A stretch of 64,000 bases of DNA from assembly GCA_033782935.1 (NCBI GenBank), contig JAWQEG010001438.1, forward strand, positions 57,501 to 121,500, in the 5' to 3' direction. The translations under genes and the position numbers were made by a program. A model generated the notes under the pieces. That model ran no database searches, was not told the DNA's origin, and saw only the letters and a program-made list of their open reading frames with translations. Position 1 is the first letter of the stretch. Every line of letters begins with the position of its first letter. Positions 38,874 to 64,000 of the stretch are shown in pieces. This DNA is from Petrolisthes cinctipes. Its lineage: Eukaryota > Arthropoda > Malacostraca > Decapoda > Porcellanidae.

Positions 38874-39147
38874 GGCCTAGATGGGAAGCGAACAACTGAA
38901 CACACACGAACACACGAACATACACACACAGGACCACAATAAAAAAAAAATAAACCACAAACAACAATACCACAAACAGCAAAACCACAAAAAAAAACGA
39001 GATAGAAAATATAAACAACCCCTATAACACCACAGACACAACAACACACAAACAAGAACGTGAAACAAGACAAACAACAACACAAACAACAACACAGGCA
39101 GAGCGCCAGGAACACGTCTTCACTCCAGGAAGGTTGGGGTGAGACTG

Positions 39148-39158
39148 ACACTATTATT
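39148..39158. repeat. Target-site duplication of the full-length LINE, right copy
   Basis: ACACTATTATT, identical to 33468-33478. Confidence 0.85.
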
Positions 39159-40342
39159 AATACACGTGACGAATATGCTAAGTATGAAGCATACTCTGAC
39201 AGTGCAGAGAGAGAGAGAAAGAGAGAGAGCATTAATTCATCGATTCACTTTAAGTTTACCGAATTTATGTTTTCATTTTAACCGAGAAAAATAACAAAGA
39301 TAACCATGACATTAAAAAGGCCCCCGAAGCACAGTCACATACTTTCAGTGGAATCTACCAATTTTGGACGGTGATTGTGGCATTGAAGGTGATAATATAG
39401 GTAAAGTCTCGAAGCATTAATATCTTAACGCCTTAATTTGTGTAACCGAGGTGTTGTATGGGTTCCCGGCATGATGTATGGTCACAACATAGTTCGAGAC
39501 AGCGAGGTGAGCATTGGCTGGGCCTTGATATCCGCTGCTTCAAGAATGGAACGAGCCCAAAGGAAAGTAGCCCAGCGTGGACAGATTATTGGCATGTGGA
39601 ATGCTGGCTTGTGAGTTGCAGAAATATGAGAAAGTTGCAGCGAAAATGAGAGAAAGGTTACAGGGTGTCATCAATACAAATGGGGACTGGGCAAAATATT
39701 GAGGTTAATGAAGACGCAGAGGAACGCGTGTATTGGAAATGGAATCTATTTGTATGAACTTATAAGTTATAAATCATTACGGGGATTACTCTTGACTCTG
39801 ATGGCATAGCTGAGCATTGCCAACGTTGGCATTCGAACACCCACTACTCCCCAACCCCGTCCATCTCTACCACCCTCCCACGCCCTACCCCCTTATCTAA
39901 AGACTTATCTAAACGATAAAATTCGGCTGCCAGCAGGTCCCCGACTTTTGACATTTCTCTTATTCGTGACGGCATCGGGAGCTTATTTGCGCTTGTGTAA
40001 ACTGGGCTTTAGGTTAGGTTGGATTAGGTACAGTTTGGTTACCTTTAACAATACTCAATGGAATTATCTTGTGGAAATGTATTCTTTGTTAGACATTTCA
40101 ATTTAAAATACGACTTATTTCTGTAGCGGAGAGACGAACTGAGGTTGGGCAGACAGTGTTACCAGATCTCTTTGGCGAAATTAGATAGGGCTTACAGGCA
40201 GTTGTGTGCATTACGCCTGACCCGACCAATTGGGATACAATTACCAACTATCCACAGGATCTATATTATTTTTAAAGGTCCCGAGGGACACCAGGTTAAG
40301 TCCCGAATGACATTAAGTTAGATCCCGAAGGTAGCCACAGTC

Positions 40343-40379
40343 TAGGTTAGGTTAGGTTAGGTCAGGTCAGGTCAGGTTA
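40343..40379. repeat. Interstitial TTAGG/TCAGG repeat
   Basis: Seven 5-bp units, three TTAGG-type then three TCAGG-type plus a partial one. TTAGG is the ancestral arthropod telomere motif. A weaker 'ttaggttaggttggattagg' lies at about 40010-40030. Confidence 0.7.
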
Positions 40380-40689
40380 TTTCGACTGGTGATCAAAAAA
40401 TTAATTTTCCCAATTTAAAATGATTTAATTTTCCCCCAAACTGGGCTACTTATTGAACATTCTTCATACGAATTCCCAAGTGTGGACAATATTAGCCTAA
40501 AACATGGAAGAATTCCTGTATATGGCAACAATGCAGGAAAGCCGCGATCACATTTCAATGTAAATACATACAAATAATATTCATGCTTTCTACGTCTCCA
40601 AATAAAGAGGGAAAAGAAACGAGCGATTCCGTTTCCCAGAAAGTGTGAAAATCGAGGACGCAGATAATCGCATTATTTACCTGTAGTGC

Positions 40690-40800
40690 TTGTAAATCTG
40701 GAGCATCTGATTCCTCCAAAGTAGGCTATATCAGGAAACAGGATAGCTTATTGCTTTATAATAACTTAGAGAAATCAGTTGCTCCAGATATACCAAACTG
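40690..40800. repeat. Family F1 foldback repeat, best-preserved copy
   Basis: 'aatctggagcatctgattcc' near 40695 is the inverse complement of 'aaatcagttgctccagatat' near 40771, with 'ggaaacagg' between. Confidence 0.7.
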
Positions 40801-40884
40801 TACTATCTTCCCTAAACACAAACCACTTGTAAACAATCCTGGACGGTATGTGACATCACAGTGATAAATCGTTCAAATCGCTGC

Positions 40885-44548
<3,664 letters not shown>

Positions 44549-45005
44549 CATTGTTGTTACTACCCACGGGTGTATAGTAGACTACAATACTAGACACGGA
44601 TTTATTCAGAATATAACACAGTAGAATGTGAGTGGACCCAAGCACAGGTAATGGTGACTTCAGTTGCCTCGCCTGCCAGTGGCTGCTTAGATGTTGCTTG
44701 GAGAATGCTTGAGGTGTTGCTTGGAGAGTGCTTGTGGTGTTGCTTGGAGAATGCTTGGTGTCTGTGGCATAGTAGCTTGGCGTAGCGTGGCAAGGCTAGG
44801 TGGCTGGAGGAGCGGAAGGGAGGCTGGTCTACCCAGTGTTGGAGTTCCCTGGTAAGTCACTGTAGAGGCGCTGGTGTGGAGCGGGCAGACTTAGTAATTA
44901 GCTGGCTTGCTTGCTATATCGCAGGTGTAGACTCGCTTCATGATATGTAGGTAAGTATGAGAAAGCATAGCAAAATCCGGCAAACCTATTGCTTGGGTCA
45001 CTACA
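44549..45005 (-). mobile_element. Solo LTR related to the element at 29266-29850
   Basis: Shares 'actacccacgggtgta', 'caagcacaggtaatggtgac', repeated 'gttgcttggagaatgctt' and the end 'gcttgggtcactaca'. The first ~20 bp of the TGTAACG end are eroded, and no internal region remains. Confidence 0.75.
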
Positions 45006-47969
<2,964 letters not shown>

Positions 47970-49310
47970 ATAAGTGAGGCAAACGTTGAGTTGTTGGGGG
48001 AGGTCGACGTTTCGTCCAGTACATTGGACATCTTCAGGAAGAAGTGGTGATGTTGTTTTTGATTGCAGGGGAAATTACCTCTGCTTGGGCCTTATGCCAG
48101 TGTTGGCGGGCCCAACAGTCTGGTTTCCACACCAACACCTGACCCTGTTCAGGGGCGGATGCCAGCTTGGTTAACCACATTGTGTTGTTTATAGTCATGC
48201 CACTTTATGATCTCCAGAAAGAACCGCCGTGAAGGGGAAGCACACTACAACCACCGATCCACCGCCAATCCCCCCTCCAAATCAGTAGTGAAGAATGTTG
48301 AATCCTGGTGGAAATGCAGGATATCAAAAAGTAAAAAAGTGGTGATTCTGAATGGGTGAGGTGTATTTAACTGTTTTCCGTATGTGAGGTGGGCGGGGCC
48401 ACCATATTAGCGGCCTAGTGATTGGTGGATGGGGGGTAACCTCTGATCCTGGTGCTACGTCTGACTTGCTGGTTGGTGGTGGTGGTGTTGGGTAAGATGT
48501 TAGATGCTTGTGGGGCAGTAGGTGTTGGAGGTGTGGTGGGTATCCTGACGGTGCTAGTGGTGTGTCGTTTTCTGGAGGGCAGTATTTGGAGGTCTTGTAT
48601 CTGGTTGTTTATCGAAGGTTGTAGGGTTTCTACGTAAATCACTTCTAGGTAGGAGAGTCTTCTGCTGTCTGTTTCTTTGTCTAGTATGGTGGTATTATTT
48701 ACTAGTTTGTCTCGTGTCAGAGCTTGGTGGTCGTGGGTACGGTAGTGGTCTTTTATGGATCCTGACTGGAGGTGCTTGGTGAGCCGACGAGACAGTGATG
48801 TTTGTGTTTTACCAATATAGTGGTGAGGCTCACAGTCCACACTGTTACATGTGTGCTGGTAAATCACGTGGTCACTATTCATCGGGCTCTTGGAGGTAGT
48901 AGGTCGGTTGTGTAGGGTGAGGTTGGAGGTTTTTGGAGACTTGTAATAAATTACTAGTTTGATCTCGCTGTCTGGGTCGGTGGGGTGGACATTCTTCTTT
49001 ATTATGTCTCTTAGTATGGTCTCGTCAGTCTTGTAGTCGGTGGACATGTAGTTGCGGTAGTAAAGTTTGATATATCACTGTTGGGTTTGGTTGGGGAATT
49101 CACTTCGTACCATTTTTCTAGCTGGAATTTGATGGTGTTGGAGACGTCTGTGTTAGCATATCCATTGTTTGGGCGAGACGTTCTAGTTCCTGGTGTGTGT
49201 CTCTTCAGCTGGTGCAGTGCTTGAGAGCCCTCCTGACGTAGGATGAGATGGTAGATTGGAGGTATCTCTTGGGCCATTCACTGTCACCATTTAGACACCG
49301 TCCGTTGTTA
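47970..49310 (-). mobile_element. Penelope-like retroelement remnant
   Basis: The minus strand carries a GIY-YIG endonuclease frame (48415-49047) with a Penelope-type 3' region after it. Upstream sequence (49050-49290) contains scraps such as WPKRYLQSTISSYVRRALKHC but is broken by stops. The reverse transcriptase is absent. It ends about 185 bp upstream of the TATA box of the modular gene. Confidence 0.7.
48415..49047 (-). pseudogene. Penelope-like GIY-YIG endonuclease fragment
   Basis: In order: TILRDIIKKNVHP and LVIYYKSPKTSNLTL (linker after the RT); VIYQHTCNSVDCEPHHYIGK, the GIY-YIG strand with the usual Penelope Cys pair; SLSRRLTKHL with the conserved Arg/His; KDHYRTHDH; and RRLSYLEVIYVETLQPSINN with the metal-binding Glu and the P.IN motif. 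A basic/proline tail follows. The domain itself looks intact, but without an RT the element cannot be autonomous. Confidence 0.75.
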
Positions 49311-49494
49311 TATATTAACTCAAAAGGTTCTTTTTACAGATCACCAAAGTTACTCTGTATATGTCTCTTAAACAATATGAATAATATCGTTCAGTCACCC
49401 TAGAAGTGAATATATGGAAAGAATGGCGTGTTGTTGACGTAGTTGGGATAAACAGATGTTCTTTCTGGGAGCCACAGGTGTTGAATGAGAGATG

Positions 49495-49530
49495 TATATA
49501 AGGCATTGTTCATCTACCTACAACTTCATT
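49495..49530 (+). promoter_or_regulatory. TATA box and initiator of the modular cysteine-rich gene
   Basis: TATATAAG lies at 49495-49502. An arthropod-type initiator TTCATT with its A at 49528 lies 33 bp downstream, the usual spacing. This predicts a 5' leader of about 38 nt before the ATG at 49566. Confidence 0.6.
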
Positions 49531-49565
49531 GCGAGTGCAGTCAATTGTCCTACCCACACTCCATT

Positions 49566-58455
<8,890 letters not shown>

Positions 58456-60236
58456 ACCTTAGAATAGAAGATGTAATTGCTCTTTGTAATTATTTTCAAG
58501 CAAGCCATATTATATTTTGTATATCATGGGGAACCAGTGAGTGAGATCAAACAAACTCGCTCAGAGCAGGTGTTACATCTACCAAACGAGACCACCAGCT
58601 TTAAAAAAAAAAAAAAAAAAAAAACTACTACTACTAAAATACTCTACTATGTTATCTAATTATGAATGTAGTCATATAATGTTTTGGCTTTGATCAGTGT
58701 GATCTGTGACACACATCAATAATTTTCTGTGCGACCATATTCATGCAGGTTGGTAAGCCAATGGGAGTCATCTTATTCCTGAAATATTTATCTCTCCATA
58801 TAGACACATCTGTGGAAGTCAAGGGTAGAAACCTTCATCCATACTGACCACCTCATGTTTCATTGCCGTAATCGCTATATTTAATGACTTTTACCATCTT
58901 AAACTTATATAAAAAATCTGTAATAAACTCGCAACACTTTATTAACTCTGTATTCAGATGGTCATTGACAGAGATAGTTCATATTTCAAAAGTTATCAAG
59001 CCGCACCCAACTCCATATTACCCTGCCATCCACGGGATGAAGGTTCACTTCAGAAGAAAAGTGTTGATGATCCGAACTTTTGCCGAGCATGAACACACGA
59101 ACAAACATAAACACTGTTGCCATCACAGTTACCCACCTCTGGCAGCGGGGTGCCCAGGCGGAACGTTGGCCAACTGTACGATAACCAGTATTCTTATGCA
59201 TCTGACTGCAATTTTTCCTTGATAATCAAGCATTATGTACTATTGCTGACAGGAGTTCTTCACCACCCTCCTCTGGCCAACCCTATGACCTGGCAACGTC
59301 GCATTCTTGGATATATAAGTTGCCTACTAGATCATTATTATTAATCATAATAGTCTTACCAAGATTAATCGTTCATCAATAATCCTAATGGTTATACTCG
59401 ACCTGAGGGTTTGACTGATGTATCAGAGGAAATGTAAATTATGTAGGAAGCCACTTCCTTTATACTACATGACATTTAAGCATGCAACACAGGAAACCTG
59501 AAGACTATTATTTTCATTTCCTCCTTTTCTCTGAGGAGTGAACCCTGAAACATGGTGCATGACTTCGAATCGATTGATCTGCATGGTAACAAATACAAAG
59601 AGAATTTGCCAGATAAATACTATCTTCAATAATGGAGTGGGCATTCGTAAAACTATATTTGGTTGTTATAGCAATGTGAATTTTGTTTATGCACATGATT
59701 CATAGAATCAAATATGTAAAAATTATGTTCGGCAGTTGGCAGTTGTTTTTCGCGGTCCTCCATATTGGTTTCTGCTGATATGCTTTGTTATTGTTTTTCC
59801 TTGTGGTGCATTCCATAGGATAGAAGACCCTCCTCTTGACTGCACTGTGACTTCTGTGGTTCACTACTTTCAGTGGTTCACAACTCTCAGACACCGATGA
59901 ATAATTTAGCTAGCATAAGGTTTACTTGGCAAACTTTGCGGGCAAAGCTTGTCGTACGCATTTATGTTGCTGTCGAAACGGTCATTTTGGAAGTCAGAGC
60001 CTGGCAGTGACTAAAATAGATTCGAGTGGCGTTTCACAAAATGGGTCGCATGACACACAAGAAGAAAAATATTGCGATGTGTATTATTAAAGCAATGTGT
60101 TCAAAGATAAAAAAAAGAAAGTCCTTGAGGAGATATGTTAAAAGTGCCTACAAAAAGAAGCAAACATAGTAAGTCTTGTGAAAACATAAAAATGGACTGT
60201 TAAGCCCCTTCCAACAGGACCAACACTGTCTGCGAC
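58456..60236. other. Between terminal exon and LINE fragment
   Basis: No module exon found. Holds the second arm of the inverted pair, an A-run at 58602-58623 and a repeat at 59220-59350 (inverted relative of 47520-47700). Confidence 0.55.
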
Positions 60237-60765
60237 CAGTTTCGCCCCAACCTTACAGGAGTGAAGACGTGTTCCTGGCGCTCTGCCTGTATTGTTGTTT
60301 GTGTTGTTTCTGCGTTCTTGTTTGTGTGTTGTTGTTTCTGTGGTGTTCTAGGTGTTGTTTATCTATTCTATCTCGTTTTTTTTTTTTTTTTTTTGCTGTT
60401 TGTGATATTGTTGTTTTTGGTTTTTTGGTTTTGTTGTGGTCCTGTGTGTGTATGTTCGTGTGTTCAGTTGTTCGCTTCCCATCTAGGCCTTGCCCGGCCT
60501 GATGGAGAGCGCGGATTCGGATGTGGCTTCCAGCCTGGAGGCCGACTTGTCCATGTCGGAGGAGGGTGAGTCTCCTATCGAGGATCATTGGCCTGAGCTG
60601 CCTTCTCGCAACCCTCCCCAACTCTCCTCGGTCACTCCGCAGCTCAGGTTGCAGCCTTCCACCTCCTCAACCTCTATCAAGCGACCCGTTGTTGCCTCGT
60701 CCGACTCCTCGCAGGATTCCGATGGTGTGGACTGTTTGCCTCCAGCTGCCAAGACTACGAAGCGT
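60237..60765 (+). mobile_element. 5'-end fragment of the LINE (leader plus ORF1 start)
   Basis: Starts CAGTTTCGCCCCAACC, equivalent to the 5' end of the intact copy at 39147. It runs through the leader into ORF1 (MESADSDVASSLEADLSMSE, SIKRPVVASSDSSQDSDGVD), stopping at the equivalent of PPAAKT. The rest of the element is missing. It is joined to the unrelated short repeat at 60765-60960. Loss of the 3' part is opposite to normal LINE truncation. Confidence 0.85.
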
Positions 60766-61916
60766 TTCGATAAATCACAATCTGGATTTACATACATAGG
60801 CCAATATAAACATTATCGTAAACATTAAGAAGAACATCATTGATTACGAGATATGACTAACAGAAAAGATCTAGTATGCAACTCGTTTATCCATGATATG
60901 CGACTCTGCCACATCATAGGGTTGGCTGGATAAAAGTGAAGAACTCCTGTCCGCAATAGTACTGTACAATTCTTTATCATTGTGCACTCTTAATTGGCTT
61001 GTAATGTTGGCAGTATAAAGGACTCCTGATTCATTCACCCCTTAATGGATTGAAATGGCAATAAATGCATTAAATTGTTTTACATCCAACGTACTTTCAT
61101 CTTGGTAGGCTTCATGGCCTGTATTTTATAGCTAGGTGGAATTTACATGCATCAAATGGCAAAATAGACGTATATACGTCACACTATGATCGTTCGTATC
61201 CTAGTGTTATATTTCATAAAAATGACGCATTTCTCGGGGACAAGTGCCTTAATTATTCACTTTTAGTAATCCATTATAGTGCCAAAAATTAGAAAAAGGT
61301 GTGAAATAACACGTGGCAAAACATCATACTGATCCAACCTTTAGTTACAGAGTTATTCCCGAAAAACAGTGGGACACAGGCTCTGAAAGCGTTAGTAGGC
61401 TTTACAGATTCAGATAGTTACTTATTATCCTATTAACTTACTACATTTATGGTAAACAGTTAATGGAAATGTCAGTGAGCTTGAACATGCAGTATCATTC
61501 ATGACAAGGTCAGTGTAGTGACTGACTGGAGTGCCGGATAGGCTGGCAGTCAGAGTAGCGGGTGGTTTGAACAAAGAAAGAGCAAGAGTCCATTACGGAA
61601 TTGGGCAGTTGGCAAATCAACTGTCAATTAATTTCATTGCTAAATAACGAATCTTAATTACTTCACCATAGAATATTGTATGCTTACAATAACATAATTT
61701 CTGTAAGTGTTTTTCAACGTGTGACACTTATAATATCTGGCACCAATTATATTTTTTTCTATTACCTACTTAATTTTCTCCTGCCTAATCCGTATGATCT
61801 AATGAAAATCATTGCTACCTCAATTAAGATTTGAATTTAGAACTTCTCTCATGCCTAGAAGCATCACTGTAACAATTAATAATAAGATATACACCAATTT
61901 TGTTCTGCATCACCAG
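60766..61916. other. Intergenic or intronic DNA before the second module block
   Basis: 60765-60960 is a dispersed repeat also found at 47520-47700. From 61429 the sequence is the first copy of the ~1.8-kb duplication. Confidence 0.6.
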
Positions 61917-62159
61917 CATGCGAGTTGATGCCAGCATGCGACGATCACTTTGGCGAGTGCCGCAAGCAGTGCCACAGCTTTGAACGAGCGGTAGCAGGTG
62001 GCTGTGGTAGTCACTGCACTTGCTGCACATCCCGTCCTGCTGTCTGCCCTGCCAAACAAGACACCTGTGCTGGCACCTGTATTGATGGAAGGTTTTGTCC
62101 AAGTCATTTTCAATTGTCAGGCACTTGCTCGGGAGACAGAGATTGTGTCTGCTGCAGCT
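61917..62159 (+). CDS. Double eight-cysteine module exon, copy 1
   Basis: Acceptor TCACCAG, donor AGCT|GTAAGT, phase 1/1, 81 codons. First module: C-x5-C-x6-C-x3-C-x10-C-x3-C-x-CC (ACELMPACDDHFGECRKQC...HCTCC). Second: C-x6-C-x3-C-x5-C-x9-C-x5-C-x-CC (VCPAKQDTCAGTCIDGRFC...DCVCC). Less basic than exons 4 and 5. It would follow exon 7 in frame if exon 8 is skipped. Otherwise it belongs to a second gene whose start is not visible. Confidence 0.8.
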
Positions 62160-62516
62160 GTAAGTATTTCTTCAAGCACGGCTATCTGGTTAATGTGGGA
62201 TTTTAAAATCATAGGAAACACTCTTGTTTGTAAATATTGTTGATCTTTGTCAGTGATGAGATGTCTGGAGTAATTTAAAGTATCCAAATCCATGCATAAA
62301 TTAAACGTGTTTCTTAGTTTTGTATTTAAATTATTAGTAAATATGCTTCTGCCTGTTATTTTTTTTTCATAATGTTTCATAAAAAGAACATAAGTTATTC
62401 ACAACGTCCCTCATTTTGCACTTCCTAGATGACTTAGGACACATAGTTTGAGTTCATTTTATTTCTTTTGCCTGATGGTTTACTGTATAATTATATTTTA
62501 ATGTATATTCCGCCAG

Positions 62517-62642
62517 CAAACAGTACACTACAAGATATATGTACAACCAAAGGAGGCACCTGTAGAGACACGTGTTCTTCCAATGAGAAGATTTACGGGA
62601 CGTGTGGGTCCAACTTGGGCCACTGTTGCATTCCCACTGAAG
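62517..62642 (+). CDS. Six-cysteine module exon
   Basis: Acceptor CCGCCAG, donor GAAG|GTGAGT, phase 1/1, 42 codons. DICTTKGGTCRDTCSSNEK, then YGTCGSNLGHCCIPTE. Spacing C-x6-C-x3-C-x9-C-x6-CC. Confidence 0.85.
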
Positions 62643-63052
62643 GTGAGTTGCCTTTACACAACTCACTCTCTCATGTGTCACTACAGTTTATTACTATTGT
62701 ACTTGGTCTCTGTTGCCCCTATTAGCAAATCACATGACTCAATGGTTTAGGTGAAATCAACAAAAACAGGGCTGCATTCCTAATGACGTTCAGAGTCAAA
62801 AGATATTGATATCTGTTTGGTAAACTAGATGATATGTTTTAATGTAAATCTGAATATCATAGCCTTGATTGCAGTTCCTTACTTCTTTTTTTTATATCAT
62901 GATGAATGACTATGATAAAATGGCCCAATATGTATCAGTCATTAGTATTTGATAACCCAATGCCCTAATAAGACTGTAAAGAAATGAAAGGAATTTCTAT
63001 TCTCTCATTGTGGAAGAAACCCAGAACTCTATAACCTGTATCTTACCTCCAG

Positions 63053-63175
63053 GAAACATAACAACAACGGTTGAATGTAGAGGAAATGGAGGGAAATGCA
63101 AGGATATGTGTCCTGCTCATATGTTCCAGAATGGCAAATGCGGATTAACTTCCATTTGCTGTTTTTCCAATGACA
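63053..63175 (+). CDS. Six-cysteine module exon, paralogue of exon 6
   Basis: Acceptor ACCTCCAG, donor GACA|GTGAGT, phase 1/1, 41 codons. NITTTVECRGNGGKCKDMC, then MFQNGKCGLTSICCFSND. Spacing C-x6-C-x3-C-x9-C-x5-CC. More basic than exon 6 (K for I, T and others), with the framework identical. Confidence 0.85.
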
Positions 63176-63743
63176 GTGAGTAGTCTTTGCTTACAGATTC
63201 ATTAATTTCGAAAAACTTATTTGATAGTTAATAAATGTCCAATTAACTTACTACATTTATTGTAAACATTCAATGGAAATGTCAGTGAGCTTGAACGTGC
63301 AGTATCATTCATGACAAGGTCAGTGTAGTGACTGACTGGAGAGCCGGATAGGCTGGCAGTCAGAGTAGCGGGTGGTTTGAACAAAGAAAGAGCAAGAGTT
63401 CATTACGGAATTGGGCAGTTGGCAAATAAACTGTCAATTAATTTCATTGCTAAATAACGAATCTTAATTACTTCACCATAGAATATTGTATGCTTACAAT
63501 AACATAATTTCTGTAAGTGTTTTTCAACGTGCGACACTTATAATATCTGGCACCAATTATATTTTATAGATAGAATTCTCAACTTCTAATACCTACTTGA
63601 TTTTCTCCTGCCTAATTCGTATGATCTAATGAAAGTCATTATTACCTCAATTAAGATTTGTTTTTAGTACTTCTCTCATGCCTAGAAGCATCACTGTAAC
63701 AATTGATAATAAGATATACACCAATTTTGTTCTGCATCACCAG

Positions 63744-63986
63744 CATGCGGGTTGATGCCAGCATGCGACGATCACTTTGGCGAGTGCCGCAAGCAGTGCC
63801 ACAGCTTTGAACGAGCGGTAGCAGGTGGTTGTGGTAGTCACTGCACTTGCTGCACATCCCGCCCTGCGGTCTGTCCTGCCACCCAAGACACCTGTGCTGG
63901 CACCTGTATTGATGGAAGGTTTTGTCCAAGTCATTTTCAATTGTCAGGCACTTGCTCGGGAGACAGAGATTGCGTGTGCTGCAGCT
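63744..63986 (+). CDS. Double eight-cysteine module exon, copy 2
   Basis: Same boundaries and phase as 61917-62159. Read by eye, nine base differences: six silent, one Glu-to-Gly, and two in one codon giving Lys-to-Thr. All 16 cysteines are kept. The gene continues beyond the window. Confidence 0.85.
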
Positions 63987-64000
63987 GTAAGTATTTCTTC

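Larger units (their letters stand above)
33479..39147 (-). mobile_element. Full-length LINE with two open ORFs and RNase H (I-like group)
   Basis: Minus strand. The 3' poly(A) tail is the T run at 33479-33504, the 5' end is CAGTCTCACCCCAACC ending at 39147, and an identical 11-bp duplication flanks the element. ORF1 has three zinc knuckles. ORF2 has an AP-type endonuclease, RT and RNase H. A 5' leader of about 270 nt precedes ORF1. Lack of frame breaks and a perfect target duplication suggest a recent, possibly active copy. Endonuclease plus RNase H places it with I-like/LOA-like clades. The precise clade needs a tree. Confidence 0.92.
39159..40884. other. Intergenic DNA
   Basis: No gene recognised. 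Holds the TTAGG-like array at 40343-40379 and an F1 foldback repeat at 40690-40800. Confidence 0.6.
61429..64000 (+). repeat. Tandem duplication of a ~1.8-kb block of module exons
   Basis: 61429-62175 matches 63237-64000. The offset is about 1808 bp at the start and 1827 bp at the exon, because of a ~19-bp insertion near 63570. The unit holds one double eight-Cys exon and two six-Cys exons. The second copy runs past the window end. Confidence 0.9.

Noticed and set aside
59050..59222. Cysteine-containing frame (HCCHHSYPPLAAGCPGG) in the module gene region
   Set aside because: It lies in the inverted repeat arm, has no acceptor/donor in phase 1 and does not match module spacing.

Overview
The window looks like nuclear DNA of an arthropod, most likely a decapod crustacean. 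Reasons: spliceosomal introns with GT/AG ends; very dense (CT)n, (GA)n and (TA)n microsatellites; an interstitial TTAGG-type repeat; and a mix of DIRS-type, non-LTR, Penelope-like, LTR and piggyBac elements. Taxonomy is inferred from these features only.

Two host genes can be assembled exon by exon. (1) A short-prodomain, effector-type caspase on the minus strand, with six coding exons between 32994 and 14157. Every splice phase matches and the total is 331 codons plus stop. It has the SHG histidine and the QACRG cysteine pentapeptide. Its introns have collected a DIRS-type retrotransposon, a deleted LTR element, a tRNA-like SINE, a LINE and foldback elements. (2) A plus-strand secreted, modular cysteine-rich gene starting at 49566 behind a TATA box. 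A signal-peptide exon is followed by exons that each encode one six- or eight-cysteine module with the cysteine order of beta-defensin/tick-carboxypeptidase-inhibitor folds, plus one 1098-bp lysine-rich exon of 9-residue repeats. Every intron after the first is phase 1, so the modules can be added, lost or skipped freely. The chain closes at 58455 (638 aa) on a small hydrophobic terminal exon. Further in-phase module exons, some twofold per exon, continue at 61917-63986, where a roughly 1.8-kb block is tandemly duplicated and runs off the window. This array is the strongest candidate for an undescribed system.

Layout: 1-3662 repeat-rich intergenic DNA; 3663-10888 a rearranged DIRS relative without polymerase (minus strand); 10889-14156 intergenic; 14157-33017 the caspase, with a LINE copy at 16885-18880 and a near-complete DIRS element at 20989-28438; 33479-39147 a full-length LINE (minus strand, both ORFs open, 11-bp target duplication); 39159-47969 intergenic with LINE and LTR fragments and long TA tracts; 47970-49310 a Penelope-like remnant with a GIY-YIG domain; 49495-64000 the modular cysteine-rich locus, carrying a piggyBac remnant in intron 2 and a LINE 5' fragment at 60237.

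No bacterial-type features, CRISPR arrays or rRNA genes were seen. Exon boundaries come from splice consensus, frame continuity and family motifs, not from transcripts.
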